A stretch of DNA of 64,000 nucleotides from Xenoacremonium recifei (taxonomy: Eukaryota > Ascomycota > Sordariomycetes > Hypocreales > Nectriaceae), in assembly GCA_012184525.1 (NCBI GenBank), contig WOFQ01000027.1, positions 248,001-312,000 on the forward strand, given 5' to 3'. The notes beneath the pieces were generated by a model. That model was not told where the DNA came from and ran no database searches. It worked only from the letters and a program-made list of their open reading frames with translations. Each line of letters opens with the position of its first letter. Within the stretch, counting starts at the first letter, position 1. Below, one piece after another: positions 11,045 through 22,194 of this stretch. The position numbers and the translations under genes are program-made.

Positions 11045-11471
11045 CTATACGGTAGGGTTACTATTGTCAGACACAAGTTATAGACTATTCCTCCAGATTG
11101 CTTCCAAATTTTCGATCCAATTATTACCTTAAAAAAAATGCATTTAAACCAAGCGGATCCAGTCCAAACGGTTACGATACCTTGCCAGGTTTATATAATT
11201 GAACATCTTAGCCGTCCATGCTGTGGAATTAAGACAGGAGCTAAGGGTTCCTTAGTGGTTTAATGGGAGGTATTAATCCAGAACTACAGAGAGCGTCGTA
11301 TCGAGCATCTCGTAGCTGCCGGGAGGTTTTAGTATTGCATAAACAAAAGTCAAGATTCAGGTCTATAGATGTTAAGACTATCCGTCTATCATCTGGCCCT
11401 AGTCAAAATCAATTTATCACAATGAAAAGTCCTCCGTCTTACCCTATCCCAAAGCTATGCCCAGCATATTC
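11045..11471. other. Intergenic, convergent gene ends
   Basis: About 430 bp between the 3' ends of two convergent genes. An A-rich run at 11132-11139 and AT-rich sequence fit 3' processing. No gene seen. Confidence 0.5.
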
Positions 11472-12422
11472 TCAAACAAAAGGCCGTCCAACATTCGTCC
11501 TCGACATCCCTGTCGACCTTGCCCTCGAGAGCTTGTACTTGTTCAAGTAGGTATGCCTCACGCAATATGTACTTTTCGGGGTCCCAACCTGAGATACACA
11601 TCCGGGATAGGAACATGTATGCGTGATACAGTTTTCCGTCCCCTTCATGGCCTTCTGAGCAATCTCAACGCCGTGAAGGCATCCCCATTCTCGAGCTGCG
11701 CAAGTATGTCTTTTGCAGAACGCACCACCAGAGCCATCGGAGTTCACTACAGTGAATCCACAGCAATTTTCCGAGGCACAGTGTGGTGCTCCCCCAACCC
11801 TCTCACCCTGACTCCTCATCATGGAGGGAAGCAAGTCGCGGTGTGAGACATCTTCTTCCGCATACTCTGAAATGCTTGTCAGTGACGGGCGCTTGTAAAC
11901 GGTAGAGCGCGAGGACCACCCCGAAGTAGTGGAATGGTACGACGGAGGTCTTTGAGTCTCAGAAGGGCTTACCTGAAGAGAGCTTGATGGCGACAGCGAC
12001 GGGGACAGCGGCGATCCAAGAGGCTTCTCAGATGTAGGTTGATACACGGTAAGTACAGAAAGAGGACTTCCCTGGTGGCCTGCAATGCTAGTCGGTATCG
12101 CACCAGGGAGTTCAAGTTCTCCAATAGTGCGACGAATCTGCGTAATATCTCGCTCAATGCTGCGAAAGCACCTCTCCCGCTCAGCATCTTTCTTCGTCCG
12201 CTCCACAAGACATGCCTGGCATGACACTCCGTCCAAATACATTGGTCGGAAGAACTCTTGAGGCAACGCATCGAGCGTCCTCTGGTCAATCCGTCCAGAC
12301 GGAAGACTAGCCCAAATAGGGCTCTGAAGGGCCAAGCATTTGTGTGCACTTTTGCACGCGGCCACGCAATCAGCCCTCTTGGTGTGCATACAAGAGTAGG
12401 CGATTAACGTGAAGTGGCACAT
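11472..12422 (-). CDS. Hypothetical protein with Cys/His-rich modules
   Basis: 316 residues from the ATG at 12422 (MCHFTLIAYSCMHTKRADC). The frame is open 123 codons further upstream, but that part is low complexity (TQYTHTQTNTHQV), coincides with a GT-rich stretch and is probably 5' untranslated. The N-terminal 80 residues hold C-x7-C-x8-C-x3-C spacings and a later C-x2-C (VSCQACLVERTKKDAERERC). A Ser/Pro-rich linker follows (SPLSPSLSPSSSLQVSPS). The C-terminal 110 residues hold two similar modules ending in xCxRHTC/Y: C-AS-ENCCGF...FCKRHTC and CSYPGC...YCVRHTY. This repeated C-x4-C-x(10-12)-C-x2-H pattern suggests zinc binding. I do not recognise a named family. A regulatory role is only a guess. 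Confidence 0.6.
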   Translation of the reverse strand: MCHFTLIAYSCMHTKRADCVAACKSAHKCLALQSPIWASLPSGRIDQRTLDALPQEFFRPMYLDGVSCQACLVERTKKDAERERCFRSIERDITQIRRTIGELELPGAIPTSIAGHQGSPLSVLTVYQPTSEKPLGSPLSPSLSPSSSLQVSPSETQRPPSYHSTTSGWSSRSTVYKRPSLTSISEYAEEDVSHRDLLPSMMRSQGERVGGAPHCASENCCGFTVVNSDGSGGAFCKRHTCAAREWGCLHGVEIAQKAMKGTENCITHTCSYPGCVSQVGTPKSTYCVRHTYLNKYKLSRARSTGMSRTNVGRPFV

Positions 12423-12929
12423 TGTAGCGGTATATATATATAGAGTGAGAGTTCGAAAGCCGAATCGATGAAATGTTGTTGGATAATGCGACCACTGCAA
12501 CACTTGGTGTGTGTTGGTTTGTGTGTGTGTATATTGAGTTTTGCAGGACTTCGATGCTCTGGGGAGGAAGTAAGCAAGAGAGAATTTTGGGAACACCGGA
12601 TACCTAGACCTGCTTATATGCAGCTTGAGGAGTGTTTTTAGGACTTCTTTCCTACATAGTTCAATGTGACCGCGAGGTTGGTCAACGGAACAGGTCATTG
12701 TTCTGACGCTGTTCAGCGTCCCGTACCCGCTCCTCTCTGAAGGCATATTTTCCTGAACACCATCCATGAAAACAAAACAACTCCAATCCAATCATTTCCC
12801 AGAAGCGTCCAACCTCTACGGCTGAATTCAGTTCAGAAGAACTCAAATTGTAAAGCAAAATGTGTCAATACCTGGGACCAAGCCCTATATACACTACTAA
12901 GTATAGTCCACAAATGCATCCATACTCCC
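12423..12929. other. Upstream region of the Cys/His protein
   Basis: About 510 bp. Contains TATATATATATA at 12430-12441, 8 bp or more before the start, and a GT-rich stretch near 12507-12531. No gene. Confidence 0.5.
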
Positions 12930-15579
12930 TCATCTTGGTGACCCTCCAAGCATATCTCTGCACGCTTTTAATCTCATTTGCGCTTCGAGCAACAGTTCGC
13001 TGCCAGCCTCCCCGACCACCTCTTCCATAACCTGTAATAACTCCGGTAAACCATCATGTAGCATCAAACACGTTTTCTCATCAAGCACGTTCAGTGCCGC
13101 CACATTAGACAAATACTCCGCCATCCTTGAATATGTACTGTTCTGTAACAGAGGGGGATATGAGCGATCTGAGGGTTGGCCAAGGGCCTGTACAAAGGAC
13201 CAGATACTCAGGACCGCATAGTACATAATCCACGGCCGATGCGGATCAATCTCGTTTCGCGTCGAGTAGTGAACCGCATAGGCCTCGGTTGGTTGGCTGC
13301 CATTTCGTCGTCGGGACTGTGGCTGGACGAGAACATGGTGCAGAAGCTTGAACGCATGCAGAATGGCATGGCGAGTCGACGACTGCTTCGCCCAGCTACT
13401 CATCCGCTTCACCGCGTTGGCATAATCTCGTGAAGACACCCGGCGTCCTACCAAGCGCTTTGCCCCAGAGTACACCTGACAATCAATGATATCGACATGA
13501 AGGCAGATGTGTGCCAGGTGATAGAGGATTGAAGCGCTGTTAATCGGCCCATTTGCACCACACCTTTCGGGCCCATCAGATACAGAATCTGACATGGCGC
13601 GGTCAAAGCTTTCTTTCCAGTTGTCGAAAGCGCCAAAAACCATCTTTCGCCAGTTGTCGGGTACTTCGTTGGATGGGTTCCGCATATCGAGCCATCTGAG
13701 GTGAGTTTCTCTGTGGCTCAGGTGCCATGCAACGCTCAGCAGACCAGACATGATAATCATCCGGCCGAATGAATGTGTTTTCACCTCTTTGCCATGCAGG
13801 GCACTCTTCAACCCGTCCAGGAAGGAGACTTGCTTCACTCCATACATGCGGAGGTTTGCGTCAAGCTGCCGTACAACATCTGGGCTGCTTGCCATCCAAA
13901 GATTGTCGTCACAAGGAAGAGGCAGTCGAATCTCATGTGCGACCATGTCTGCAACATGACCAAACATTGCAGCATGGACGATGTCCAACATGAAGGCACC
14001 GAAGACGACCCGGTGCATCGACTCTGTCTCCGCCCATCGAATCCACCAGGTTTTCGAATCTAGGGATATGTTGGCTGTTTGTCTTTCATTATCGAGCTGG
14101 TCGGGTTCAGCAGGGGATTCGCTTCCGGCTCTTCCAATAAGGGGACTGCCTCGTCGAAGCAAGGTCAAGAAGGAGGAGTGATAGATGTGCGCTCGCTCGT
14201 GGAACTTTCTCGATGAGTAGAGCTTCTCGTAGAATTCGAGGAGCAGAAGGGCTTGCGCAGCCCACAGGCTAATAGGCGGGATGCAATCGTCCGAAGTCAG
14301 AATCTCCCACCTGACGCTAGACATGATGACATCTGCAAAGGCACCATACTCCATCAACTGTCCAGTCATGTCGTGATTTCGGCGCGACGCTGCGCCTAGT
14401 GCCACCATGACCATAAGGAGCATAATAGGGCATCGGTTCACGGGGAACGTATGCTGGTGTACAATAGGGAGACGGGGCGACACACTTTCCCAGAACTCCC
14501 TCAAACAGTCCCGCATCATCTCGAGATTTAGCCCTGGCATATCACCTCCGCTCTCGTGGACCAGGTTCACCAGTAACGGCTCGTATCTCGGCTGCTTTTG
14601 TCGGAAGACCTGGAACCAATGAAGAATCTCCTGTCGCCGTACCTCGGTCATCAATTCGTCGGAAACGTCCAGGTGGTGCGGAGGTGTCAGGTCCATCTGG
14701 GACCTGCTCGTAAGAGATTCGTAATCGTAGTGTATGTCATTATTAAAAGTAGACTCCAAGCCAGCTTCGAGGAAGGGGAGGCTGGTCATGCTAAAGTCAT
14801 TATAGTTCGTCTGGGGGTCGAAGAGCCAGGTCGCAAAGTTGTCCTGCGCGAGCTGTTCGTCGGAGGAGTAGGTCATGGCTGAGAAGGGGGCCATGACTTC
14901 GGCCTCCGACATGGTCGGTCCATCCGCATCGTAGAAGTTTGGCTTGTTTCGAATTAGAGGCAAAGGATTGCTTTCGTTCATAGGCGAAGACCATACCGGT
15001 GGAGGGGCTTGGTTGAGTCGGTTGGGGAGTGAGTTCGTCAGCGCGCCTGGTGCGGATGCGACAGTAGACTCTGGTGTAAGTAGGATATTAGCGTCATGAG
15101 GGCCGGTGGCCGAGGCCTGGGGTTGTTGGTAGAGAGATCGGTGGTTGACGCCAGCTTCAGGAGAGCTGGCTGGGTTTCCGTTGGAGTTTGCCGGCTCTGG
15201 CAGCGTGCTGAAGCTGGGCACGCGGTTGCGAGGAACATACGACGCATTGTGTCGCTTCTTGTGGCGGGCCAGCAGATCGGCGCGGACAAACTTCTGGTCG
15301 CAACCGGCGACATCGCAGTGAAAGATCTCGCGAGGGTTATCTAGGGTAGCAGCGTCAGTGACCGTCCATCGCCCGAGGTCGCCCGTCCTCCAGAGGCCAC
15401 CCACGGTTTAATTGATGGCGCTGCAGGTGTTCGGCTCGCGAGTATATCTTATCGCATCCGGGGTAATCGCAGCTGAAGCGTCGGGGCGCGCCCTTGCGAC
15501 TCGCGCGTTTGTAGCCTCCTCCTCCACCCGTGCTGCTAGTGAAGGTGGCTGCGCTCGGCGACTGAGGCGAGGCCATCAT
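12930..15579 (-). CDS. C2H2 zinc-finger / fungal_trans transcription factor
   Basis: Two exons, 15579-15405 and 15340-12930, give 861 residues. Finger 1 is C37-x4-C42-x12-H55-x3-H59 (FSCDYPGCDKIYSRAEHLQRH) and finger 2 is C67-x4-C72-x12-H85-x3-H89. The 64-bp intron (donor GTGGGT, acceptor CCCTAG) splits the codon of the last His of finger 1. A long Ser/Pro/Asn-rich region follows (GNPASSPEAGVNH), then a fungal_trans middle-homology domain from about residue 290 (VLHW-like ILHWFQVFRQKQ, LPIVHQHTF, WVWIQAETM-like WIRWAETESMHRVVFGAFMLD). This architecture (two C2H2 fingers plus PF04082) is typical of fungal regulators, which bind DNA as nuclear activators or repressors. Target genes are unknown. 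It lies more than 20 kb from the biosynthetic cluster, so I do not assume a link. Confidence 0.9.
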
Positions 15580-16273
15580 GATGGCTCATTCTTACACGGA
15601 CATCCGGTCCGGGGTCGGGGAATATTGCATGAAAATCGTGATACCCCAGATTCAGATGCGCGGAGTTGACGGGGAGAGATGGATGTCAGAGGAGGGAGGG
15701 CTTGGAGAAACGCGGGGGGATGGCGAGACAACCACCCAACCATCTGGTCAGCCAGACCCCCACGCTTCTCCCACCACTCCGCCATTCCACCCCACCCTTA
15801 GGTGGGGGTACACACCCTGACACCAGTCACCAACATGGACAGTTCAATTACTCCGGGCTGAGCCTAGAGCAAGGCTATGAAGTCTCTGGAACCAGATGAA
15901 AATTCTGAAAGGGGGTGAAGCGGACAATTACACTGTCCATTTTCCGGAGAGCTACCCAGGAGCTTGGTATCTGGGCTAGGGCCCCTGTCTCTTGTGTCTA
16001 TTCTTCGACGCTACCACTTCCATGAGCTGCCATTCATCAACCCAGGTGACGGAAGAGTCGGCACCCGAGATGCTGTCCAGGAGTCCTTCGTCGTGGCAAA
16101 TACTCTAGGCCTTCTAAACCTGAGTGCAACCTCAGTCTAGAACATCAGGCTTTCGTTTGCGCTGGGTAAACCCCAGCCGCTACAGAGCTGTTTCATAATA
16201 ACCAGATCCTGCGATCCCAGTCCGGATCGAGGAAAGACTTTTCCCTTTTCATCCATTGCTGGCTTGGCAGCCC
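15580..16273. other. Upstream region of the zinc-finger gene
   Basis: About 690 bp, with small open frames but no recognisable gene. Expected to hold the promoter of the regulator and 3' end of the ankyrin gene. Confidence 0.5.
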
Positions 16274-16956
16274 TCAAGCCGTGCTCTTCTTCTCAGCGTT
16301 CTCATCCGCATCCTCATCAGCATCCGCCTTCTCTGCGCCGCCCTCTAGTTCGACCGATTCGACAGCCGCGTTCAGTCCGCTCTCTCCGTTCTCTCCCTCA
16401 AGCATGCCGGCAGCTGAGAGGAAGTGCTGCGCAACCTCAGTCTTGTCGTTGAAGTTGGCGAGATCCAGCGGGACGTAGTTCTGCTCATTGGCGAGAGCAG
16501 GGGATGCGCCTTGCTCCATGAGGTATTTGACTATGTCAAGATGGCCTCCAAGGGCTGCCCAGTGAAGTCCCGTGTTGCCATGCTCGTTTGGTTCGTCGAG
16601 AAAAGCCTGCTTCTCATCCTTCGGTCTTGAGTCAAACGCCTGAACCAGATATCGCACAATTTCTGCTCATTTAATTAGCCGGTGCTCCCCTTTCCCGGGT
16701 CATGAGTCCCTCGTATGAATACTCGCCTCATTCAAACGAATAAGGCGGGCATGGACATACCTAGGTGTCCATTTCCAGTAGCCATGTGAAGGCATGTAGA
16801 TTTTCCTTCATCGCGGGCCCTGAGAATAATCTCAGCTGGTGTCACCTTCTCGCGCTCTGCCAAAGTCTGCAGAGACTCCTTCAAGTCTGATTCTTCACCA
16901 GCTCGGGCAAAGTAAATGAGATCATCGATCTCGTCTTCTGATAGTTGAGGCGCCAT
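16274..16956 (-). CDS. Small ankyrin-repeat protein
   Basis: Two exons, 16956-16761 and 16662-16274, 194 residues; the 98-bp intron has donor GTATGT and acceptor CAG. The N-terminus (LSEDEIDDLIYFARAGE) is followed by ankyrin repeats: STCLHMATGNGHLEIVRYL and NTGLHWAALGGHLDIVKYL, then VPLDLANFNDK. The C-terminus is very acidic (EKADADEDADENAEK). It resembles the short fungal ankyrin proteins of the Yar1 group, which in yeast act as a chaperone for ribosomal protein Rps3; that role here is inference by family. Cytoplasmic or nuclear, no targeting signal. Confidence 0.8.
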
Positions 16957-17186
16957 GACGATGCTGTAAGAAGGCTTTGAAGGTTTGCGATAAACAAAAT
17001 TTTACGACGAATGAGGGGACTGTGCTAACAGACTACCCCGCACTTTTCGCACGGTGTGTACTGATATAGGGTAGGTTCGACAACGACGTCCAGACTGCAG
17101 TATCTCATCAAAATCATCAATCGATGGCTCGAAAGCAGCACGCTTGACCAAATTAGTTTGCATAAATCAACTTGCAATTGAATCAA

Positions 17187-18759
17187 TCATATCCTTTCTG
17201 TATTAAAAGCTTCTTCTAACTCTGCATCCAGCCACGCAAACAGATCTCCCGACTCATCTAGCCACTCAATTTCTGCCTTTACACCTAACATGAGCATGGA
17301 TTGCAACTCCCGTTTGTGTTCCATAGTTGCGGGATGACTTCCATTTTGCTGGGCGACTTCTATCACTTTCTTTAGATTTCTGAAAGCAAGTTCTCGGTCT
17401 CTGATGGTGAGATACCGAAAAGCGTCGTTGCACCCCGTTGACGTAACGGAGGCCATCGAGTCACCCGCATACAGGGCTGTTGACTGACTGTCCTCGGTCT
17501 CCTGCCTGCCTTGACTAATGTTGAATTGACTGATATGTCCTGTCTTGATTCCTAGCCATTGCATTGAAGGAATATTGGCACGGGACTCATGCGACAGACT
17601 TTCAGAGCCGTGAATGTAACAGCGAAGAATGGATATGCCATCGGGATCCAAGTCAACTAGAGCAAAAATGGGCATATTTGGGTTAGTGGTGCTCACGAAG
17701 TGAAGGAACGATCGGGTGGTCAAGTCAGGGTAACCCTTGGCCTAACACCTGTGAGCCTCTATTAAAGCAGGACGAAACCAACGGTTGCGCTCACCGTGAT
17801 GAGAACCCCTGGTCCCGAAGACGAGGTCCAGCAAAATCTGGATTTGGCTAGGGAGCGAAAGATAGCCTAGAATGTTGGTAAAAAATTCACCATGGTTCTT
17901 TCAGGGTGACTGACATCTTTCTCAACAACGAGTATCTACCTCGCGTGGATGAGGTCGATGTGGCTTACAGTGGTCAAATTAGGAACAGGTACGTCCTACA
18001 GCGGTCAGTATTTTGAGCACAGAACTCAGGGCTGTTACTAACAAGCTGTCCCCCTCCCCCGATAGAATTTCCAGTGGTAAATTTAATTTTGAACTCGCCA
18101 GTCATGATGCCTTTTGGGGTAGCGACCTGTTTTAGTTGGTAGAGGAAGCATACGATGGCATGGCAGTGCTCACAATATTCAGATCTTCACGACTGGTGCC
18201 AAGCCAAAAGGCAATGTCATGTACCAATTCGCTCACTTGTCGCTGGGTCTCGAATAGGTCTTGATGTTCGTAGTAAAGATGACTGTGAGCAGAGCTAGTT
18301 ACTATATTGTCTCTTCCAGTGCTTATGACTGGTTCCTACCGCGTTGTCAAAATGATACCGGAAACGAGCGCATCGTGGACCAGTTGTAATATGAGAACTA
18401 CTCGGACTGAATCATAGTGAGTTGCGTCCCAGCTTCGGTTGGCAGCTGGCGCTATGATTACCAAACTTCTTGGCTTCCTGATATGTCCGCCCCGGGAAGC
18501 GTATCTGCTCGGGACGGGCGGTTCCCTCACCCGAATGGCGTCGAGATCTTCTGCGAGATACGAACTCGATTAACGGCTCCTTCGTGTCCGCGAGGGCCCG
18601 TACCACCGATTCGAGGACGTTCTCGATCCGCGCCACGACGGCCCCTGGGGAAGTCCTGAAGATCGTATTCGTATTGTCGAGTTCGGTAGCTCTCAGGGGT
18701 GACGGAGATGCAGCACCATGCATTAGTTCGGCGGTAGCAACCGGATCATGGGCTGCCAT
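17187..18759 (-). pseudogene. SPO11: SPO11 meiotic recombination protein with in-frame TAG
   Basis: Seven exons close in phase: 18759-18462, 18406-18340, 18282-18174, 18126-18043, 17995-17915, 17866-17795 and 17741-17187, 422 codons including the final stop. Landmarks: VVLILQLVHDALVSGI and the active-site region RHLYYEHQDLF (catalytic Tyr, about codon 126), the Toprim motif ILVVEKDAIFRSLA (metal-binding Glu), GPGVLITAKGYPD, and ALVDLDPDG (DxD). Spo11 is the topoisomerase VI A-like protein that makes meiotic double-strand breaks. Codon 206 (17936-17938) is TAG where the family has Trp (W-I/V-L-V-x-E-K). Splicing it out would need a 33-nt intron or loss of ILVVEK, so it is a real interruption in the DNA. 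Everything else is conserved, which suggests selection was recent or continues. It may be a pseudogene, or the UAG may be edited to UGG in sexual-stage mRNA. The neighbour on the other side (from 19160) is divergent. Confidence 0.88.
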
Positions 18760-19159
18760 TGCGAAGGATGGGGAAAATTAGCACCGGGGTTTGACATTGC
18801 CAGATGGAAGACACAGATTTTAAGACGGTGGATGAAAAGAGACGAGATGAGCATCAACCTGAGGAAAGAGCGCCTTATGCTGTTGAGACCATCGCAACTG
18901 CAATTACAGGGAATGACCGCTAACTGACAGCCGACATGCGGGGAGATCGGCAGGCACTCCTGGGCCTGTCTGTGCTGGAAATAAAGGCAGGTGGGGCTTC
19001 TTCTGAATTTCCCAGCATGTGATGGACGGTTACTCCGTTCCTCTGCGGATATATGATTCAATCTCTCTCCACCGCTTCTTCAGCAATTGACAAGCAGCAA
19101 CTGGCCCTTTGCACTCCTGGCAAAGGATATCGAGTAGTCGGACGCTGCTACCTACGATC
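18760..19159. promoter_or_regulatory. Shared upstream region of SPO11 and lanosterol synthase
   Basis: 400 bp between divergent genes; must contain both promoters. No clear TATA box. Part may be 5' leader of the cyclase gene. No individual sites can be assigned from sequence alone. Confidence 0.45.
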
Positions 19160-21605
19160 ATGGCGACTGCAACCGGACGAGACGCCACTTCCTCCGTCAA
19201 GTCGCGTAAACGCGCATCCGATTCCGAAGATCTACCCTTTCCCAAGCAGCCGCGAATCGAGGGAAAGACGGACCGGTCGAGATGGCGGATGCGAGACGAC
19301 GAGAGCCGTCACACCTGGCATTATTTGGAAGACGATGAGGCTGCGAAGGAGTGGCCACAGAGCTATGCTGAAAAGTACTACCTGAACCTTCCACTGGTAC
19401 GTTCAATACGGAGACGGAGACGGAGACGGAGACGGAGACGTAGATTTCGGGCTGACGGTTGTTATAGGATCTTCCCGCTTTACCGACCCCCCAGAGCCCA
19501 TTGGACGCTGCCAAAAACGGGTTGACCTTCTTCGAGAAGCTTCAGCTACCCAGCGGACACTGGGGCTGTGAATATGGCGGCCCAATGTTCCTCCTTCCTG
19601 GCATCGTTATCGCCTGGTATGTCACCCGGACACCGATATCCTCCGCATACGCGACCGAAATCAAGAACTACCTGACGAAGCGAGCACATCCCGAGGATGG
19701 AGGCTGGGGCCTGCATATCGAGGGAGAGAGCACAGTCTTTGGGACTGTGCTCAACTACACTGTCCTTCGACTGATTGGCGTTGATGCTGAGGACCCCGTG
19801 ATGGTCAAGGCCCGAGGCACTTTGCACAAACTCGGCGGAGCTGTCAATGCGCCACACTGGGCTAAATTCTGGCTGGCCGTACTTGGAGTTGCTGACTGGG
19901 AGATTGTCAACCCTGTGCCGCCAGAGCTCTGGCTGCTTCCCGACTGGGTCCCGATCGCTCCCTGGAGATGGTGGATTCATATCCGCATGGTATACTTACC
20001 AATGAGTTATCTCTATTCCAAGCGATGGAGCTGTGAGGAGACGGATGTCACTCGAGCTCTGAAGGAAGAATTGTTCGTCCAACCCCATAGCGAGATCAAC
20101 TGGGCTGGTCATCGCAACAGCATCAGTTCAATTGACAACTACCACCCAAAGAGCTGGTTACTCAATACGGCCAACTGGGTTCTTTCAAATATTTGGAACC
20201 CTTATCTACGGACCAATTCCATCAAGGAGAAGGCTGAAGCCTGGGTCAGTGAAATGATTGACATGGAGGATGCCAACACCGACTTCGCCGACTTGGCCCC
20301 TGTCAACGGAGCCATGAATACGGTTGTCTGCTATGCGCGAGATGGGCCTCACGCGAATAGCACCAAACGCCATCTTGAGCGTTTGGAAGAATTCATGTGG
20401 GTCAAGGACGAGGGAATGCTGGCCAACGGCACAAATGGCGTGCAGTGCTGGGACACGGCTTTCCTAGTGCAGGCAGTATTTGATATGGGTCTTCAAAACG
20501 ACGAGAGATGGCGACCAATGCTCCTGAAGGCTCTCAACTACCTGGAGCGACAGCAGATTCGCGAAAACTGCAATGAGCAAGAGAAGTGCTACCGACAGCC
20601 GCGCAAAGGTGGCTGGCCTTTTAGCAACAGAGATCAAGGATACAGCGTTAGTGATTGCATCTCCGAGAGCCTGAAAGCTATCATCCTGCTCCAGAAGACG
20701 GAAGGATTTCCTCAGGTCATCGAGGACCGGAGAATCTTCGATGCTGTGGACACCCTGATCCTCTATCAGAATGATGACGGCGGTCTGTCGTCGTATGAGA
20801 AGCGAAGGGGGGGAGAGTACATGGAGCTGTTCAATGCCGCCGAGGTCTTTGGTCGAATCATGATCGAGTACAACTACCCGGAATGCACCACCGCCTGCGT
20901 CACTGCTCTGTCCCTCTTCCACAAGCATTGGCCAGACTATCGGAGAGATGAGATTGAGCTATTCATCAAGAGGGCCACGAATTGGATCAAGACGAATCAG
21001 CGGGTTGACGGAAGCTGGTACGGTAGCTGGGGCATCTGCTTTACTTATGCTGGCATGTTCGCACTTGAGAGCATGGCAAGCATCGGCGAAACTCATTCCA
21101 ACAGCAAAATTTCTAAGCGTGGATGTGAATTCCTCCTCTCGAAGCAGAGATCTGACGGTGGTTGGTCAGAGAGTTATAAGGTAAGACAAAGGGTCTGATA
21201 TGATATCTGGATAATGAAGCTGACGATGTGTAGGCCTGCGAGACGATGGAGTACCACGAGCATCCTATGGGTTCGCTCGTCGTTCAAACCGCTTGGGCAC
21301 TCATTGGCTTGATGGAAGCCGACTATCCCGACCTCGAGCCTATCAAGAAAGGTATCCAATTCCTGATGGACCGCCAGCAGCCTAACGGCGAGTGGCTGCA
21401 AGAGGCAATCGAAGGCGTGTTTAATAAGTCATGCATGATATCCTACCCGAACTACAAGTTCAACTTCCCGATGAAAGCCTTGGGCATTTTCTCTAAGAAA
21501 TATCCCAATGAAAAGCTCGTTGCGAGCCGTGCTGCCGTGAACGGTTCAGCTAAGAAGGAACCCAAGGTCGAGATTCTCGAGACGGACGACTCTGAGACTG
21601 ATTGA
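19160..21605 (+). CDS. ERG7: Lanosterol synthase (oxidosqualene cyclase)
   Basis: Three exons, 19160-19396, 19468-21180 and 21234-21605, give 773 residues, the usual size. The enzyme cyclises 2,3-oxidosqualene to lanosterol in ergosterol synthesis at the ER membrane and lipid droplets. Visible features: CEYGGPMFLLPGIVIAWYVT (N-terminal domain), the membrane-channel region, the catalytic motif VSDCISES (catalytic Asp about residue 475; most cyclases have DCTAE), and several QW motifs such as QRVDGSWYGSWG and QRSDGGW. The C-terminal NGEWLQEAIEGVFNKSCMISYPNY matches sterol cyclases. The first intron holds a (GAGACG)5 repeat. The housekeeping neighbours and lack of tailoring enzymes favour the primary-metabolism gene over a secondary-metabolite cyclase such as protostadienol synthase. 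Confidence 0.88.
19411..19440 (+). repeat. (GAGACG)5 microsatellite in ERG7 intron 1
   Basis: Five perfect hexamers inside the 71-bp first intron of the cyclase gene. The repeat makes up over 40% of the intron. Confidence 0.95.
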
Positions 21606-22194
21606 GATCTCACATCTGATGCAGCATGGCATTGGCGTAGGGAGTTTCTAGTCCTTTAATTCAGCCGGGTACTCGGGCATCCAGAAGCGTCCGCTCGGGC
21701 TTTTAATTTAATTTTATAAGTGGCATTCGAGCGATAAGAATTTGCCAAATCATAATTTTCTTTTCACAAGTGTTGTGCCTTGAGGTGAAGAGCCTCGAGA
21801 CAAGCAAAGACTTTGGGTCTCAATGGGCTGCGTGTGGATGCTCATCCCACATTCCTGGCCAAAAACAAAGCCACCAACCTGCCTACAAAGGTTTTGAATG
21901 TCGCCACGTTTGCAAACAGCACACAAACGCATCCAAAAGGGTGTCTCATTAAGGACAAAAAGGTAAGGAGACTTAATCTACAAACGTGGGACGGCAAACA
22001 ACCTTAGGCAATCGCGGGGCAAACCAAGCCCGCCCCGCAAATTGCCCAAGTGGTACAGCTATGGGCTGAGCTTCCAGAACCTCCCATGCTGCAGCCTGAC
22101 TTTACTTCTTCCACACTTGAATATGATCTTCTTTCCACACATTTTCCAGTAATCCACCAAAGACACAAGCCTTACGGAAACAAAGGAGAGAGAA
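21606..22194. other. Intergenic, tandem genes
   Basis: About 590 bp between the cyclase stop and SGT1. The first part is AT-rich (3' untranslated region), the second carries the SGT1 promoter. No gene. Confidence 0.5.

Noticed and set aside
17943..17975. A 33-nt intron in SPO11 (GTAAGC to GGTAG) that would remove the TAG in frame
   Set aside because: Donor and phase fit, but 33 nt is shorter than fungal introns normally are, and it would delete HIDLIHAR, which matches the family.
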